Notes under the pieces: model-generated
Seen by the model: the letters and a program-made list of their open reading frames with translations, nothing else
Database searches by the model: none
Told to the model about the DNA's origin: nothing
Source of the DNA: an uncultured Oscillibacter sp.
Lineage (GTDB): Bacteria; Bacillota; Clostridia; Oscillospirales; Oscillospiraceae
Length of the DNA: 15,779 nucleotides
NCBI GenBank assembly: GCA_904393855.1
Contig: CAJFNE010000022.1
Span: 1 to 15,779, forward strand
Reading direction: 5' to 3'
Shown here: piece after piece, positions 5,646 to 11,691 of the stretch
How positions within the stretch are numbered: the first letter of the stretch is position 1
Layout of the letters: the number at the start of each line of letters is the position of its first letter
Translations under genes and position numbers: made by a program

Positions 5646-6158
5646 TCAAATCGTCTCTTTCACCCCGGTGCCCTGCTGGGGCAGGCGGGAGGTGGCGCTC
5701 CGGGCGTGGCACAATGCCAGGGCCAGGGCGTCCGCCGCGTCATCCGGCCGGGGGACGGCCTTCAGGCGCAGCAGACGGCGGGTCATGTCCATCACCTGAC
5801 GCTTCTCCGCCTTGCCGTAGCCCACCACCGCCATCTTCACCTGGGAGGGGGTATACTCGTGGAGGGGGATGCCGCACTTCTCCGCCGTATACAGCAGCAC
5901 GCCCCGGGCGTGGGCCACGGCGATGCCGGTGGTGAGATTCGTGTTGAAGAACAGCTCCTCGATGGAGATCACGTCCGGCTTCAGCTTCCCGATCAGCTCC
6001 TCCATGTCGGTGCCGATCTGGTAGAGCCGCTTTGAAAGGGGCAGCCCCGCCGGGGTGGTGATGGCGCCGTAGGTCACCATATGCACTTGTGCCCGCTCCG
6101 CCGTGATGAGACCGAAGCCGATGGTGGCGTAGCCAGGGTCGATGCCTAAGATGCGCAT
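5646..6158 (-). CDS. ruvC: Crossover junction endodeoxyribonuclease RuvC
   Basis: The Holliday junction resolvase that cuts symmetrically across four-way junctions with RuvAB. The 170-residue protein has the RNase H-like fold signature: Asp7 in MRILGIDPGYATIGFG, Glu67 in SIEELFF, the TPSQVKMAVVGYGKAEKRQV segment, and the acidic pair Asp140/Asp143 in PDDAADALALALCH. All four catalytic acids are present. The ATG at 6158 was chosen because it gives the canonical N-terminus and has GGGAGG upstream; a longer in-frame start at 6218 would overlap the -35 box. It has its own promoter and leads ruvA, the DUF6054-like gene and ruvB. Confidence 0.97.
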   Translation of the reverse strand: MRILGIDPGYATIGFGLITAERAQVHMVTYGAITTPAGLPLSKRLYQIGTDMEELIGKLKPDVISIEELFFNTNLTTGIAVAHARGVLLYTAEKCGIPLHEYTPSQVKMAVVGYGKAEKRQVMDMTRRLLRLKAVPRPDDAADALALALCHARSATSRLPQQGTGVKETI

Positions 6159-6189
6159 GGCGCCTTCCCTCCCGTTTACATGCCCTTTC

Positions 6190-6218
6190 AGTATAGCAAA
6201 TTTCGGGGAGAGAAGCAA
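6190..6218 (-). promoter_or_regulatory. ruvC: SigA-type promoter of the ruv operon
   Basis: On the minus strand TTGCTT (6218-6213) and TATACT (6195-6190) are spaced by 17 bases. The expected transcript start is near 6183, giving a leader of about 25 bases that includes the ruvC ribosome site. The spacing and placement fit well; the -35 departs from consensus at two positions. Confidence 0.7.
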
Positions 6219-6225
6219 CCTGAAA

Positions 6226-6314
6226 AGATAAAGAGATAAAAGATAAGAGATAAAAGATCTCCCGCATCGAGGCCAAGAAATCTCCTATCTCCTATCTCAA
6301 TAGCTCCTATCTCA
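6226..6314. repeat. Heptad-repeat foldback element between the DUF4179 gene and ruvC
   Basis: The left arm (6226-6260) is a clean run of 7-mers on the plus strand: AGATAAA, GAGATAA, AAGATAA, GAGATAA, AAGATCT. The right arm (about 6280-6314) has GAGATAG-type 7-mers on the minus strand, with one 8-base step, so the two arms are roughly self-complementary around a short GC-containing core (6261-6279). The right arm begins at the TGA of the DUF4179 gene. Its layout copies that of the element on the other side of ruvC although the 7-mer sequence differs. Confidence 0.65.
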
Positions 6315-7697
6315 TTTGAGGGGAATCACCACATCAGCGTTCGTCATCCGATGATAGGTGGGGTCTAAGTAGGCCACGTCGCCCTCCAGCCCTGTCAGGG
6401 GGAAGTCCTCGGTGTACCACTGGTCCTCCCCCACCTGCTCCTTGGCCTCCGCATCCCAATAGCCGTAGGAGGAGCCGAACTGCCAGATCTCATAGTGGTT
6501 TCCCGCCTCGTCCCAGAAGCCGCCGGCGGCAATATGGTTCATGGTCCGGCTGCCCTCTCCCAGGGGGCACATCATGTAGACGATCCAGCCCTCCGCCTGA
6601 CGCTCCGTGCGCAGCAGCCGGACGCCCTCCGGCAGGTTCTCGGCGGTGCCCTCCGCCAGGTTCAGCTTGATTTTCGGCGCGTCCTTGTCCTTCCAGCGGG
6701 CCCCGGCGATGTGCAGGGTCAGATGCTCCCCCTGGCTGAAGAAGGGGCTGTCCAGCCAGAAGGTGCCCATACCCTCCCCGTCCGGGTCCCCGGTGGCGGC
6801 GACGCCGTTCAGACTCCTCTCGAACCGCTCCCCGTGCTCGTTTTCTAGGTACAGGTCCAGCCCCTCCAGCCAGGCGGTGTTGTCCGGGTCCGCCGTCAGG
6901 GTCAGCCGCAGGTGGGTGGGATAGATTTCCGCCTCCTGCAGGGTGAAGGTCTGGCCGTCCAGGGTAAAGGTTTGATTCAGCTCCAGAAGCGTGCCCTGGG
7001 CGGTGAAATAGGGATCGAACTCCAGATGGAAGGTCAGCTCCGCCAAGTAGTCCGGCTCCTCCCAGACCGGCTGGTCAAAGTAGCCGTCGCTGACGTTCTC
7101 CTCTGCGGCCGGGCCGTTATCCTGCTCCTCGGCATAGACGGAGAGGGTCAAGTCCAGAGCTCCCGGGACGTCGTTGTTCACAAAGTCCCGCTTGATTTCG
7201 ATCAGCTCCCCCGGCTGCTCGGTCCGGCCGCCGGCGTCCCCGGCGCTGCCGTCACTGGGGGACAGGTCGTAGTCCGTCCACAGGGGGCCCAGGGCCGGGT
7301 CGTAGTCCAGGGTGTAGAAGATGTTCAATTGCTTTCGGTCCACGATCACGTACTCAATGGTGGCGGTAATACCGTTTGCCGTCTGGGACTGCCCGATGGG
7401 CTGGACGTAATCGTTCTCCACCGCGGCGGAGAGGGACGGCGACCAGGCCACCGCCCGGGCCAGTTCCCGCAGCACTGGCACATTCCCGCAGGCTTGGGCA
7501 AAGGGCACGGACAGGTTCACCAGCAGCACGAAGGCCGCGAAGCAGGCCGCCAGACCGCCTGCCGGGATGCCGAACGCCCGCCATCTCCGGCGGGATTTCC
7601 TCTGCCGCGCCTGGGCCCGCTGGACAGTGCCTTCCAGCGCCATGGGCGTCTGCTCCAGCTCCGCCAGCAGCACCTCATATTCCACGTTTCGGTTCAT
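6312..7697 (-). CDS. DUF4179 membrane-anchored protein, likely partner of the ECF sigma factor
   Basis: A 461-residue protein with a basic cytoplasmic N-terminus (about 1-40), one membrane helix (about 41-63, GGLAACFAAFVLLVNLSVPF) and a large extracytoplasmic part. After the helix comes VPVLRELARAVAWSPSLSAAVE and YVQPIGQSQTANGITATIE, the pattern of the DUF4179 family; several beta-rich repeats with FTLDGQTFTLQEAEIYPT follow. The start at 7697 has AGGAGG 8 bases upstream and overlaps the sigma factor stop as ATGA, indicating translational coupling. DUF4179 proteins are commonly encoded next to ECF sigma factors, so an anti-sigma or surface-sensing role is likely but no zinc-type (HxxxCxxC) anti-sigma motif is visible. 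The foldback repeat begins at its stop codon. Confidence 0.85.
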   Translation of the reverse strand: MNRNVEYEVLLAELEQTPMALEGTVQRAQARQRKSRRRWRAFGIPAGGLAACFAAFVLLVNLSVPFAQACGNVPVLRELARAVAWSPSLSAAVENDYVQPIGQSQTANGITATIEYVIVDRKQLNIFYTLDYDPALGPLWTDYDLSPSDGSAGDAGGRTEQPGELIEIKRDFVNNDVPGALDLTLSVYAEEQDNGPAAEENVSDGYFDQPVWEEPDYLAELTFHLEFDPYFTAQGTLLELNQTFTLDGQTFTLQEAEIYPTHLRLTLTADPDNTAWLEGLDLYLENEHGERFERSLNGVAATGDPDGEGMGTFWLDSPFFSQGEHLTLHIAGARWKDKDAPKIKLNLAEGTAENLPEGVRLLRTERQAEGWIVYMMCPLGEGSRTMNHIAAGGFWDEAGNHYEIWQFGSSYGYWDAEAKEQVGEDQWYTEDFPLTGLEGDVAYLDPTYHRMTNADVVIPLK

Positions 7698-8167
7698 GGC
7701 TGTTCCTCCTCTCCCAGTTCCAGGCGCAGCAGCGCCAGCGCCCGCCGCTGCCGGGTGGCCACGGTGCCCTGGGGAATCTCCAAAGCGGCGGCGGTCTCCG
7801 CCTGGGTGTAACCGGCGAAAAACCGCAGGATCACCACCAGCCGCAGCTCCTCCGGCAGGCGGAGGACTGCTTCCCGCAGGGGCAGCGCGTCGTAAGCGTC
7901 CGGCCCGGCGCACGACCGCAGGGCCTCCTCCCCCACCAGACGCTTCCGGCGGCGAAGCTCCCGGTGGCACTCGTTGATCAGAATCCGAGTGAGCCAGGTC
8001 TCGAAGAACTCCGGCTGACGCAGCTTTTTCAGGGCCCGCAGGGCTTGATACACCGCCTCGTCCACGGCTTCCAGGGCGTCGGCCTCGCTGCCCAGGTACA
8101 GGTACGCCATGCGGTACAAGCGGGCTTTGACCGCCTCTGTCCGGGCGGCGAAGGTCTCAGGGTCCAT
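7694..8167 (-). CDS. ECF-type RNA polymerase sigma factor
   Basis: A 157-residue group IV sigma factor. Region 2 covers about residues 10-75 (RLYRMAYLYLGSEADALEAV, then FETWLTRILINECHRELRRR, the region 2.4-like promoter-contact segment); region 4 covers about 104-150 (LPEELRLVVILRFFAGYTQAE, then a helix-turn-helix with IPQGTVATRQRRALALLR). Domain 1.1 and 3 are absent, as usual for the class. The ATG at 8167 has AAGGAGG 6-7 bases upstream. It overlaps the DUF4179 gene by 4 bases, forming a sigma plus membrane-protein pair that probably responds to an envelope signal. A palindrome lies 46 bases upstream (8213-8230). Base composition matches neighbours. Confidence 0.93.
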   Translation of the reverse strand: MDPETFAARTEAVKARLYRMAYLYLGSEADALEAVDEAVYQALRALKKLRQPEFFETWLTRILINECHRELRRRKRLVGEEALRSCAGPDAYDALPLREAVLRLPEELRLVVILRFFAGYTQAETAAALEIPQGTVATRQRRALALLRLELGEEEQP

Positions 8168-8212
8168 AGGCGGCCTCCTTTCGGGTTCTAATCCTTAGAG
8201 TTGGGAGGGGGG

Positions 8213-8230
8213 GAATTTGTTTTCAAATTC
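8213..8230. repeat. 18-base palindrome upstream of the ECF sigma gene
   Basis: Perfect 7-base arms GAATTTG and CAAATTC flank a TTTT loop, 46 bases before the sigma factor ATG. It could be an operator for the sigma operon; no convincing promoter hexamers were found beside it, so the role is open. Confidence 0.4.
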
Positions 8231-8298
8231 GGAAAAAATTTATAGGCTGTCCGGATCGGACGGAGAATGCCGGGTTGCCGGCAGCAATGCGCCCCCCA

Positions 8299-8327
8299 TT
8301 TTCTTTTCGATCTTGCCGAAAAGAAAA
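8299..8327. repeat. 11-base-pair inverted repeat
   Basis: TTTTCTTTTCG (8299-8309) and CGAAAAGAAAA (8317-8327) are perfectly complementary across the 7-base loop ATCTTGC. There is no matching T-run outside the stem beyond the arm itself. Part of it (8306-8324) recurs inverted at 9052-9070 with one mismatch. Confidence 0.6.
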
Positions 8328-8561
8328 CGGGCCGCGCCCGGTCCAAAAGAAAAGAACGCTGCGGCGGGTCGGTCCGCGCAGAGCGCGTACCTCCGGCCGC
8401 CGGCGGGGGAAGGTTAGACTTTCCTCGTTTCGGATTCATCAAACACATTCCCCTTGGGGAAACCTTTGGCCCGGGGAGGGCCCGGATACCCTGCCCTCCT
8501 CTTTTCGCTGGCGCTGCCATGGCGGTTACCGGGTCGCTGGCGCTGGCCTGCCGGTAAACGC

Positions 8562-8671
8562 GGGCCGACGAGGGCGTCGGCCCCTACGGGGCGATATGAG
8601 GGGCGGCCTGTGTGTCCGCTCGGTCGCCGAGCTCCCGTCACCCCTGTAGGGGCGGATGCCCACATCCGCCC
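8562..8671. repeat. REPIN-like cluster of palindromic modules
   Basis: Module 1 (8562-8593) is GGGCCGACG-AGGG-CGTCGGCCC followed by CTACGGGGCG. Module 2 (8639-8671), read on the minus strand, is GGGCGGATG-TGGG-CATCCGCCC followed by CTACAGGGGTG. The two are therefore homologous and in opposite orientation, each a perfect 9-base-pair hairpin with the conserved tail CCCCTACRGGG facing inward. Between them is a degenerate third palindrome GGGCGG...CCGCTC (8601-8621) and a small hairpin CTCGG-TCG-CCGAG. This is the architecture of a REP doublet (REPIN). Confidence 0.7.
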
Positions 8672-8826
8672 ACCCCGCCAGTCTCCCGTCTACCACCAGG
8701 CAAAGCGTAAGCGCTTTTAGAAGAACAGGCCTTTCGACAACCACCCCGAGGTCTGCACCAGACCGGCAATCGCGGCGCAAGACTGGCGCAACTGAGCCGT
8801 CCGGCGCGAGCCGGCAGAAGGGTAAC

Positions 8827-8863
8827 AAAAAACGGAGGCACCGATTCGGAAGACCCCCGTTTT
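8827..8863 (-). terminator. Orphan Rho-independent terminator in the gene-free region
   Basis: On the minus strand AAAACGGGGG (8863-8854) pairs with CCTCCGTTTT (8838-8829) over 10 positions with one G-T wobble, and the T-run continues to six T's at 8832-8827. No gene ends nearby; the closest upstream one on this strand is xerD, 485 bases away. It may end an xerD read-through transcript, a small RNA, or belong to a repeat. Confidence 0.6.
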
Positions 8864-8870
8864 AAGCAAA

Positions 8871-8888
8871 CCTGCACACACGTGCAGG
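8871..8888. repeat. Short GC-rich hairpin
   Basis: CCTGCAC (8871-8877) and GTGCAGG (8882-8888) form a perfect 7-base-pair stem with loop ACAC. On the plus strand a T-rich stretch follows only 13 bases later, too far for a standard terminator. It sits 7 bases from the orphan terminator and may be part of the same unit. Confidence 0.45.
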
Positions 8889-8935
8889 CTCTGCGCCTAC
8901 ATTTTTTCTTTTGACCGCGCACTGCACAGCCGTTG

Positions 8936-9226
8936 GCGGCTTTGCCGCTTACGGATGCGGCGTACCCCTTGCGAGTACGGCCCGTTTGTCTCCGGCCCAA
9001 GTGCCGCCGCTCATGCGGCGGTTGGCCTACGACACGCGCCTGCGGGCGCAGTCTTTTCGGCAAGACCGAATGGGGTCCCCGCGCGAGCCCAGCGGAGCGG
9101 GTCGCGTGGGGAAAGGCGGAGCAAAGGGAGCGGGCGCAGTTTTCGCATAGGGGCCCCCGCCGCGCCCTGCGCGGTGGGGAGAGCCGGAGCAGCGGAGTGA
9201 GTGAGTTCTGGGCGCAAGGCCAGAAC
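8936..9226. repeat. Run of short perfect hairpins
   Basis: Within about 290 bases there are at least five perfect hairpins with small loops: GCGGC-TTT-GCCGC (8936-8948), CCGCCGC-TCAT-GCGGCGG (9004-9021), GCGCC-TGCG-GGCGC (9036-9049), CCGCGC-CCT-GCGCGG (9160-9174) and GTTCTGG / CCAGAAC (9205-9226). No frame on either strand resembles a protein. This could be a structured RNA, decayed repeat DNA, or a hotspot of palindrome insertion. Confidence 0.45.
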
Positions 9227-9348
9227 GAAGGATACAGAGCTTGTGACGGCGAGGGAAACGGAGTGAGCGGACTTTGTGACGCCGCTTATGGGAGGTGGAA
9301 TGTCGCGGTCATCACCGCACTCCCTTGCGCCCGAACCGGACGCCCCCA

Positions 9349-10230
9349 TCAAGCCCGCGGATGCGCTTTCTGATAAACATCTTTCAGCTGCCGTTTTACC
9401 ACATGGGTGTAAATCTGCGTGGACGAGATGTCCGCATGCCCCAGCATCTCCTGGATGGACCGCAGATCCGCGCCGTTTTCCAGCAGGTGGACGGCGAAAG
9501 AGTGGCGGAGGGTGTGGGGCGTGATGTCTTTCTGGATGCCCGCCTTTTCCTGGTAGTACTTGATGATCTTCCAGAACCCCTGGCGGCTCATGCGTTCGCC
9601 GTTCATGTTGACGAAGAGGGCCTCCTCGCCGCTGTCGGCAATCAGTTGGGGGCGGACGTTCTTCACGTAGTCCTGGATCGCCTTGATGGCTGTGTGATAC
9701 AGGGGGATGATCCGCTCCTTGCCGCGGTTCTCACAGCGGATGAAGCCGCCGGCGGCGTTGAAATCGTCCAGGTTCAGGGAGATCAGCTCACTGACCCGGA
9801 TGCCGGTGGCGTACAGCAGCTCCAGCATGGCGTGGTCCCGGAAGCCCTTGGCGTCCACGCACTGGGGCTGCTCCAGGAACAGCTCCACCTCCTTGCTGGT
9901 GAGGATTTCCGGGTACTTCCGCTCCGCTTTCTCCGCGGTAATGCCCTTGGCGGGGTTGGCGCGGAGATCATGATTGGCCACCAGGAAATTGTAGAAAGAC
10001 TTCACGGAGGCTAGAAACCGTGTAATGGAGGCCGCAGATTTGCCACGGCCCTGCATCCAGTGCATATACGCCTCGATCGTCTCCCGGTCCGCATCCCGCA
10101 GATCCCACTGCTGGGTGCTCCGCAGATACTCGGAAAACTGGGTGACATCCCGCAGGTAGGAACTGACTGTATTCTGAGAGGCGTGCTTTACCTCCGTCAG
10201 ATAAGCGCCATAATGGGCGATATCGTCCAT
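9349..10230 (-). CDS. xerD: Tyrosine recombinase XerD
   Basis: A 293-residue site-specific tyrosine recombinase of the XerC/D type, which with a partner resolves chromosome dimers at dif. The N-terminal SAM-like core-binding domain (about 1-90) includes HASQNTVSSYLRDVTQF and ASITRFLASVKSFYNFLV. The catalytic domain has all expected residues: Arg145 (ATGIRVSEL), Lys171 (RGKERIIPL), His239 and Arg242 (HTLRHSFA), His265 (LGHADISSTQIYTH) and the nucleophile Tyr274. Length fits XerD. The ATG at 10230 was preferred to an upstream in-frame start at 10263 because AAGGAGG lies 8 bases before it and the longer form would overlap the spoIIM end. Gene order spoIIM-xerD matches Bacillota such as Bacillus, where fur lies between. 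No dif-like site was identified here. Confidence 0.92.
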   Translation of the reverse strand: MDDIAHYGAYLTEVKHASQNTVSSYLRDVTQFSEYLRSTQQWDLRDADRETIEAYMHWMQGRGKSAASITRFLASVKSFYNFLVANHDLRANPAKGITAEKAERKYPEILTSKEVELFLEQPQCVDAKGFRDHAMLELLYATGIRVSELISLNLDDFNAAGGFIRCENRGKERIIPLYHTAIKAIQDYVKNVRPQLIADSGEEALFVNMNGERMSRQGFWKIIKYYQEKAGIQKDITPHTLRHSFAVHLLENGADLRSIQEMLGHADISSTQIYTHVVKRQLKDVYQKAHPRA

Positions 10231-10255
10231 ATGCAGTTCCTCCTTCCTCTCAAAC

Positions 10256-10873
10256 TCACACAAATATGCGGCTTAAAACCGCCTCCAGCAGCCAGGGGGA
10301 GCAAAACAGCTCCACCCCCATGCCCGCCAGCAGAATCCCTGCACAGGCGGCGGCCCGCAGCCACCAGACCCGACCGTAGACGACCGGCGCGGCGCGGCGT
10401 CCCCTCCCAAAGGACGCCGCCGCCAGCGCCGCGGAATTTCCCCATGCGGGAACCGCCAGCAGAAAATAGCAGGGCAGCGTCACCGCGCATCGAAGGCCAA
10501 ACACCGCCAACGCCAGCAGCACCCCGTCTCCCCCGAAAGCCGCCGTGAAGCAGCACACGGAAAAGGAGAGGGAGAAGCCAAAAGCCGCCGAGAGAACCGG
10601 CAGCAGTACGACTCCGATGGAGGCAAAGCCCAGCAGCACCGCCAGCAGCGGATAGCGGTAATAGAGCACCAGGGCAGACAGTACCGCGCGGGGAGAGAGA
10701 CTGCTTTCCAGAGTGATATATCCCTGCAGATACTCCGACAACTCCTGCCCCGTCGTATCCGGGACCCGGCCCGCCAGGACCTGTCCCAAAAAAACGCCGC
10801 CTAAAAAAAAGAATGCCAATAACACCAGCCGCGGCAGCGGGGAGGAGCTTCCTCCTTGCCTGTTTCGATCCAA
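10256..10873 (-). CDS. spoIIM: Stage II sporulation protein M-like membrane protein
   Basis: A 205-residue integral membrane protein with about five hydrophobic helices (roughly 14-36, 73-92, 94-113, 117-141 and 170-190), and a first loop QELSEYLQGY like that of SpoIIM. SpoIIM is part of the SpoIID-SpoIIM-SpoIIP complex that remodels the septal wall during forespore engulfment. Sequence similarity is weak, as usual for the family; the call also rests on size, topology and position next to xerD. The start is a TTG at 10873, supported by AGGTGAGG 4 bases upstream; no ATG in frame gives a full first helix. A candidate promoter lies about 80 bases upstream. It is 25 bases from xerD. Confidence 0.8.
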   Translation of the reverse strand: MDRNRQGGSSSPLPRLVLLAFFFLGGVFLGQVLAGRVPDTTGQELSEYLQGYITLESSLSPRAVLSALVLYYRYPLLAVLLGFASIGVVLLPVLSAAFGFSLSFSVCCFTAAFGGDGVLLALAVFGLRCAVTLPCYFLLAVPAWGNSAALAAASFGRGRRAAPVVYGRVWWLRAAACAGILLAGMGVELFCSPWLLEAVLSRIFV

Positions 10874-11080
10874 CGTGCCTCACCTCGCTGCATCCTATGC
10901 GGAGGCGCGAGGGCTTATGCCACATTGGTTAACGTAAACTTGTTACTTCTTAACTATAATGCAAATTGCCAATTTTATCAAGGAATTTGCCGGAAATATT
11001 TCTTTTTTGGCAGTTATGCTGAAATATTATGTCAATAATATTATGTTAACTCTGTAAAAGGGGACGGGGCGTGAGGCATT
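10874..11080. other. AT-rich leader region of spoIIM-xerD
   Basis: This part of the 351-base gap is markedly AT-rich against a GC-rich background. It contains the candidate promoter at 10953-10981, a direct repeat AATATTATGT at 11023-11032 and 11037-11046, and two GTTAAC sites (about 10928 and 11045). No gene is visible. The other part of the gap holds the terminator at 11081-11135 and an imperfect CCCTGC/GCAGGG repeat around 11163-11193. Confidence 0.5.
10953..10981 (-). promoter_or_regulatory. Candidate promoter of spoIIM-xerD with palindrome in the spacer
   Basis: On the minus strand TTGATA (10981-10976) and TATAGT (10958-10953) are spaced by 17 bases, a SigA-like match. The spacer contains the palindrome AAATTG-C-CAATTT (10963-10975), lying exactly between the two boxes where a repressor could bind. 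Homologous spoIIM genes are SigE-dependent in Bacillus; no clear SigE boxes were seen, so the assignment is tentative. Confidence 0.45.
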
Positions 11081-11135
11081 AAAAAGCAAGATATGGGGGA
11101 CGTGTTTCGGACAGGCCCCCCATATCTGTGTTTTT
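11081..11135 (-). terminator. Two-way Rho-independent terminator after the TIGR04086 gene
   Basis: AGATATGGGGG (11089-11099) and CCCCCATATCT (11117-11127) form a perfect 11-base-pair stem. On the minus strand it is followed after three bases by five T's (11085-11081); on the plus strand after three bases by five T's (11131-11135). It separates the yajC unit from spoIIM. Confidence 0.8.
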
Positions 11136-11202
11136 CTCCATGAAGCTGTGCACGGCCCGTTTCCCTGCCGCAATGCGGGTTGCCGCAGCAGGGGCGGCTT
11201 AT

Positions 11203-11218
11203 TTTTGTGAATTTTCAC
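11203..11218. repeat. AT-rich palindrome just after the TIGR04086 gene
   Basis: TTGTGAA and TTCACAA form 7-base arms around two bases, six bases downstream of the stop codon. Too AT-rich to be a good terminator; it resembles a protein-binding palindrome, but nothing nearby explains it. Confidence 0.4.
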
Positions 11219-11224
11219 AAGAGC

Positions 11225-11623
11225 TCATTTCCGTTTCCGCCGTCGCCGGCGGCCGCCCAGCACGCCGGCCAGCAGTCCGCCCGCCAACGCGCACAGCAGC
11301 AGGATTCCCCCCTGCCCTGCCCAGGAAATGCCCCTCCAGCAGGCGGCCCCCACCGCCACCAGCACAGCGGCGAAGAGCAGGGTGTTCAGAAGAGCCGACG
11401 GCAGCGTCCCCCAGGGCGTCCTGCGCGATGTCAGAAAACCACCGCCCAGCGCTGCCAGCAGACACAACGCCGCTGTCACAGGAAAGGCGCTGCTCTCCGG
11501 CACTGCCCCCTGGATCAGCAGCAGCGCCAGCAGCATCATGCCCGCCAGGTAGACCCCAAGAGAAAGCAGACTTCCCTGCAGCAGAACTACCCATACCGCA
11601 GCCGCAGGCTTCTTTTTGCCCAT
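11225..11623 (-). CDS. TIGR04086-type membrane protein
   Basis: A 132-residue small membrane protein with about four hydrophobic helices (LLQGSLLSLGVYLAGMMLLA, then segments near residues 48-62, 75-95 and 104-120) and a strongly basic tail, GGRRRRRKRK. Size, topology and position directly after yajC fit the TIGR04086 family (YrzE in Bacillus, encoded after queA-tgt-yrbF); the function is unknown. The ATG at 11623 has GGGAGG 7 bases upstream; a longer in-frame start at 11668 has no site and would place codons inside a hairpin. That ribosome site is one arm of a perfect inverted repeat (see 11631-11674), so translation may be controlled. A terminator follows. Confidence 0.8.
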   Translation of the reverse strand: MGKKKPAAAVWVVLLQGSLLSLGVYLAGMMLLALLLIQGAVPESSAFPVTAALCLLAALGGGFLTSRRTPWGTLPSALLNTLLFAAVLVAVGAACWRGISWAGQGGILLLCALAGGLLAGVLGGRRRRRKRK

Positions 11624-11630
11624 AAAACAA

Positions 11631-11674
11631 CCTCCCTTGCAATTGCTCGTCATGGGAGCATATTCCAAGGGAGG
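11631..11674 (-). promoter_or_regulatory. Hairpin hiding the TIGR04086 gene ribosome site
   Basis: In the yajC-TIGR04086 gap the minus-strand RNA has CCTCCCTTG (11674-11666) and, downstream, CAAGGGAGG (11639-11631), a perfect 9-base-pair stem whose second arm contains the GGGAGG ribosome site 7 bases from the ATG. An inner pairing TGCTC/GAGCA strengthens the fold. If formed, the hairpin would block initiation unless opened by ribosomes, a protein or a competing RNA. There is no T-run, so it is not a terminator. Confidence 0.65.
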
Positions 11675-11691
11675 GTGATTTTATGACAGAT

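Larger units (their letters stand above)
8168..9348. other. 1.18-kb gene-free, palindrome-rich intergenic region
   Basis: No frame here has a convincing ribosome site plus recognisable protein; the open frames on both strands overlap each other and are rich in Arg, Pro and Cys as expected of GC-rich non-coding DNA. The region carries many inverted repeats: 8213-8230, 8299-8327, the REPIN-like cluster 8562-8671, TTACCGG/CCGGTAA around 8524-8556, an orphan terminator 8827-8863, a hairpin 8871-8888 and a run of short hairpins 8936-9226. Near-identical 19-mers lie in opposite orientation at 8306-8324 and 9052-9070. It looks like an accumulation site for small non-coding repeats between xerD and the sigma factor operon. 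Confidence 0.7.

Noticed and set aside
5528..6314. CRISPR array reading of the heptad repeats flanking ruvC
   Set aside because: Repeat units are only 7 bases long, degenerate and without spacers, and no cas gene is present.
6312..7970. A 552-residue version of the DUF4179 protein
   Set aside because: The extra N-terminus overlaps the sigma factor gene in another frame and is Pro/Gly/Ala-rich; the ATG at 7697 has a strong ribosome site and overlaps the sigma stop.
8188..9063. Minus-strand open frames in the gene-free region (8188-8520, 8638-9063)
   Set aside because: Products are Arg/Pro/Cys-rich, pass through palindromes and a terminator, overlap frames on the other strand and have no convincing ribosome site. 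They look like spurious frames in repeat DNA.
9349..10263. A dif or other attachment site near xerD
   Set aside because: I looked for a 28-base two-arm dif-like sequence beside xerD and in the flanking gaps and saw none that I could support; xerD is normally not adjacent to dif.
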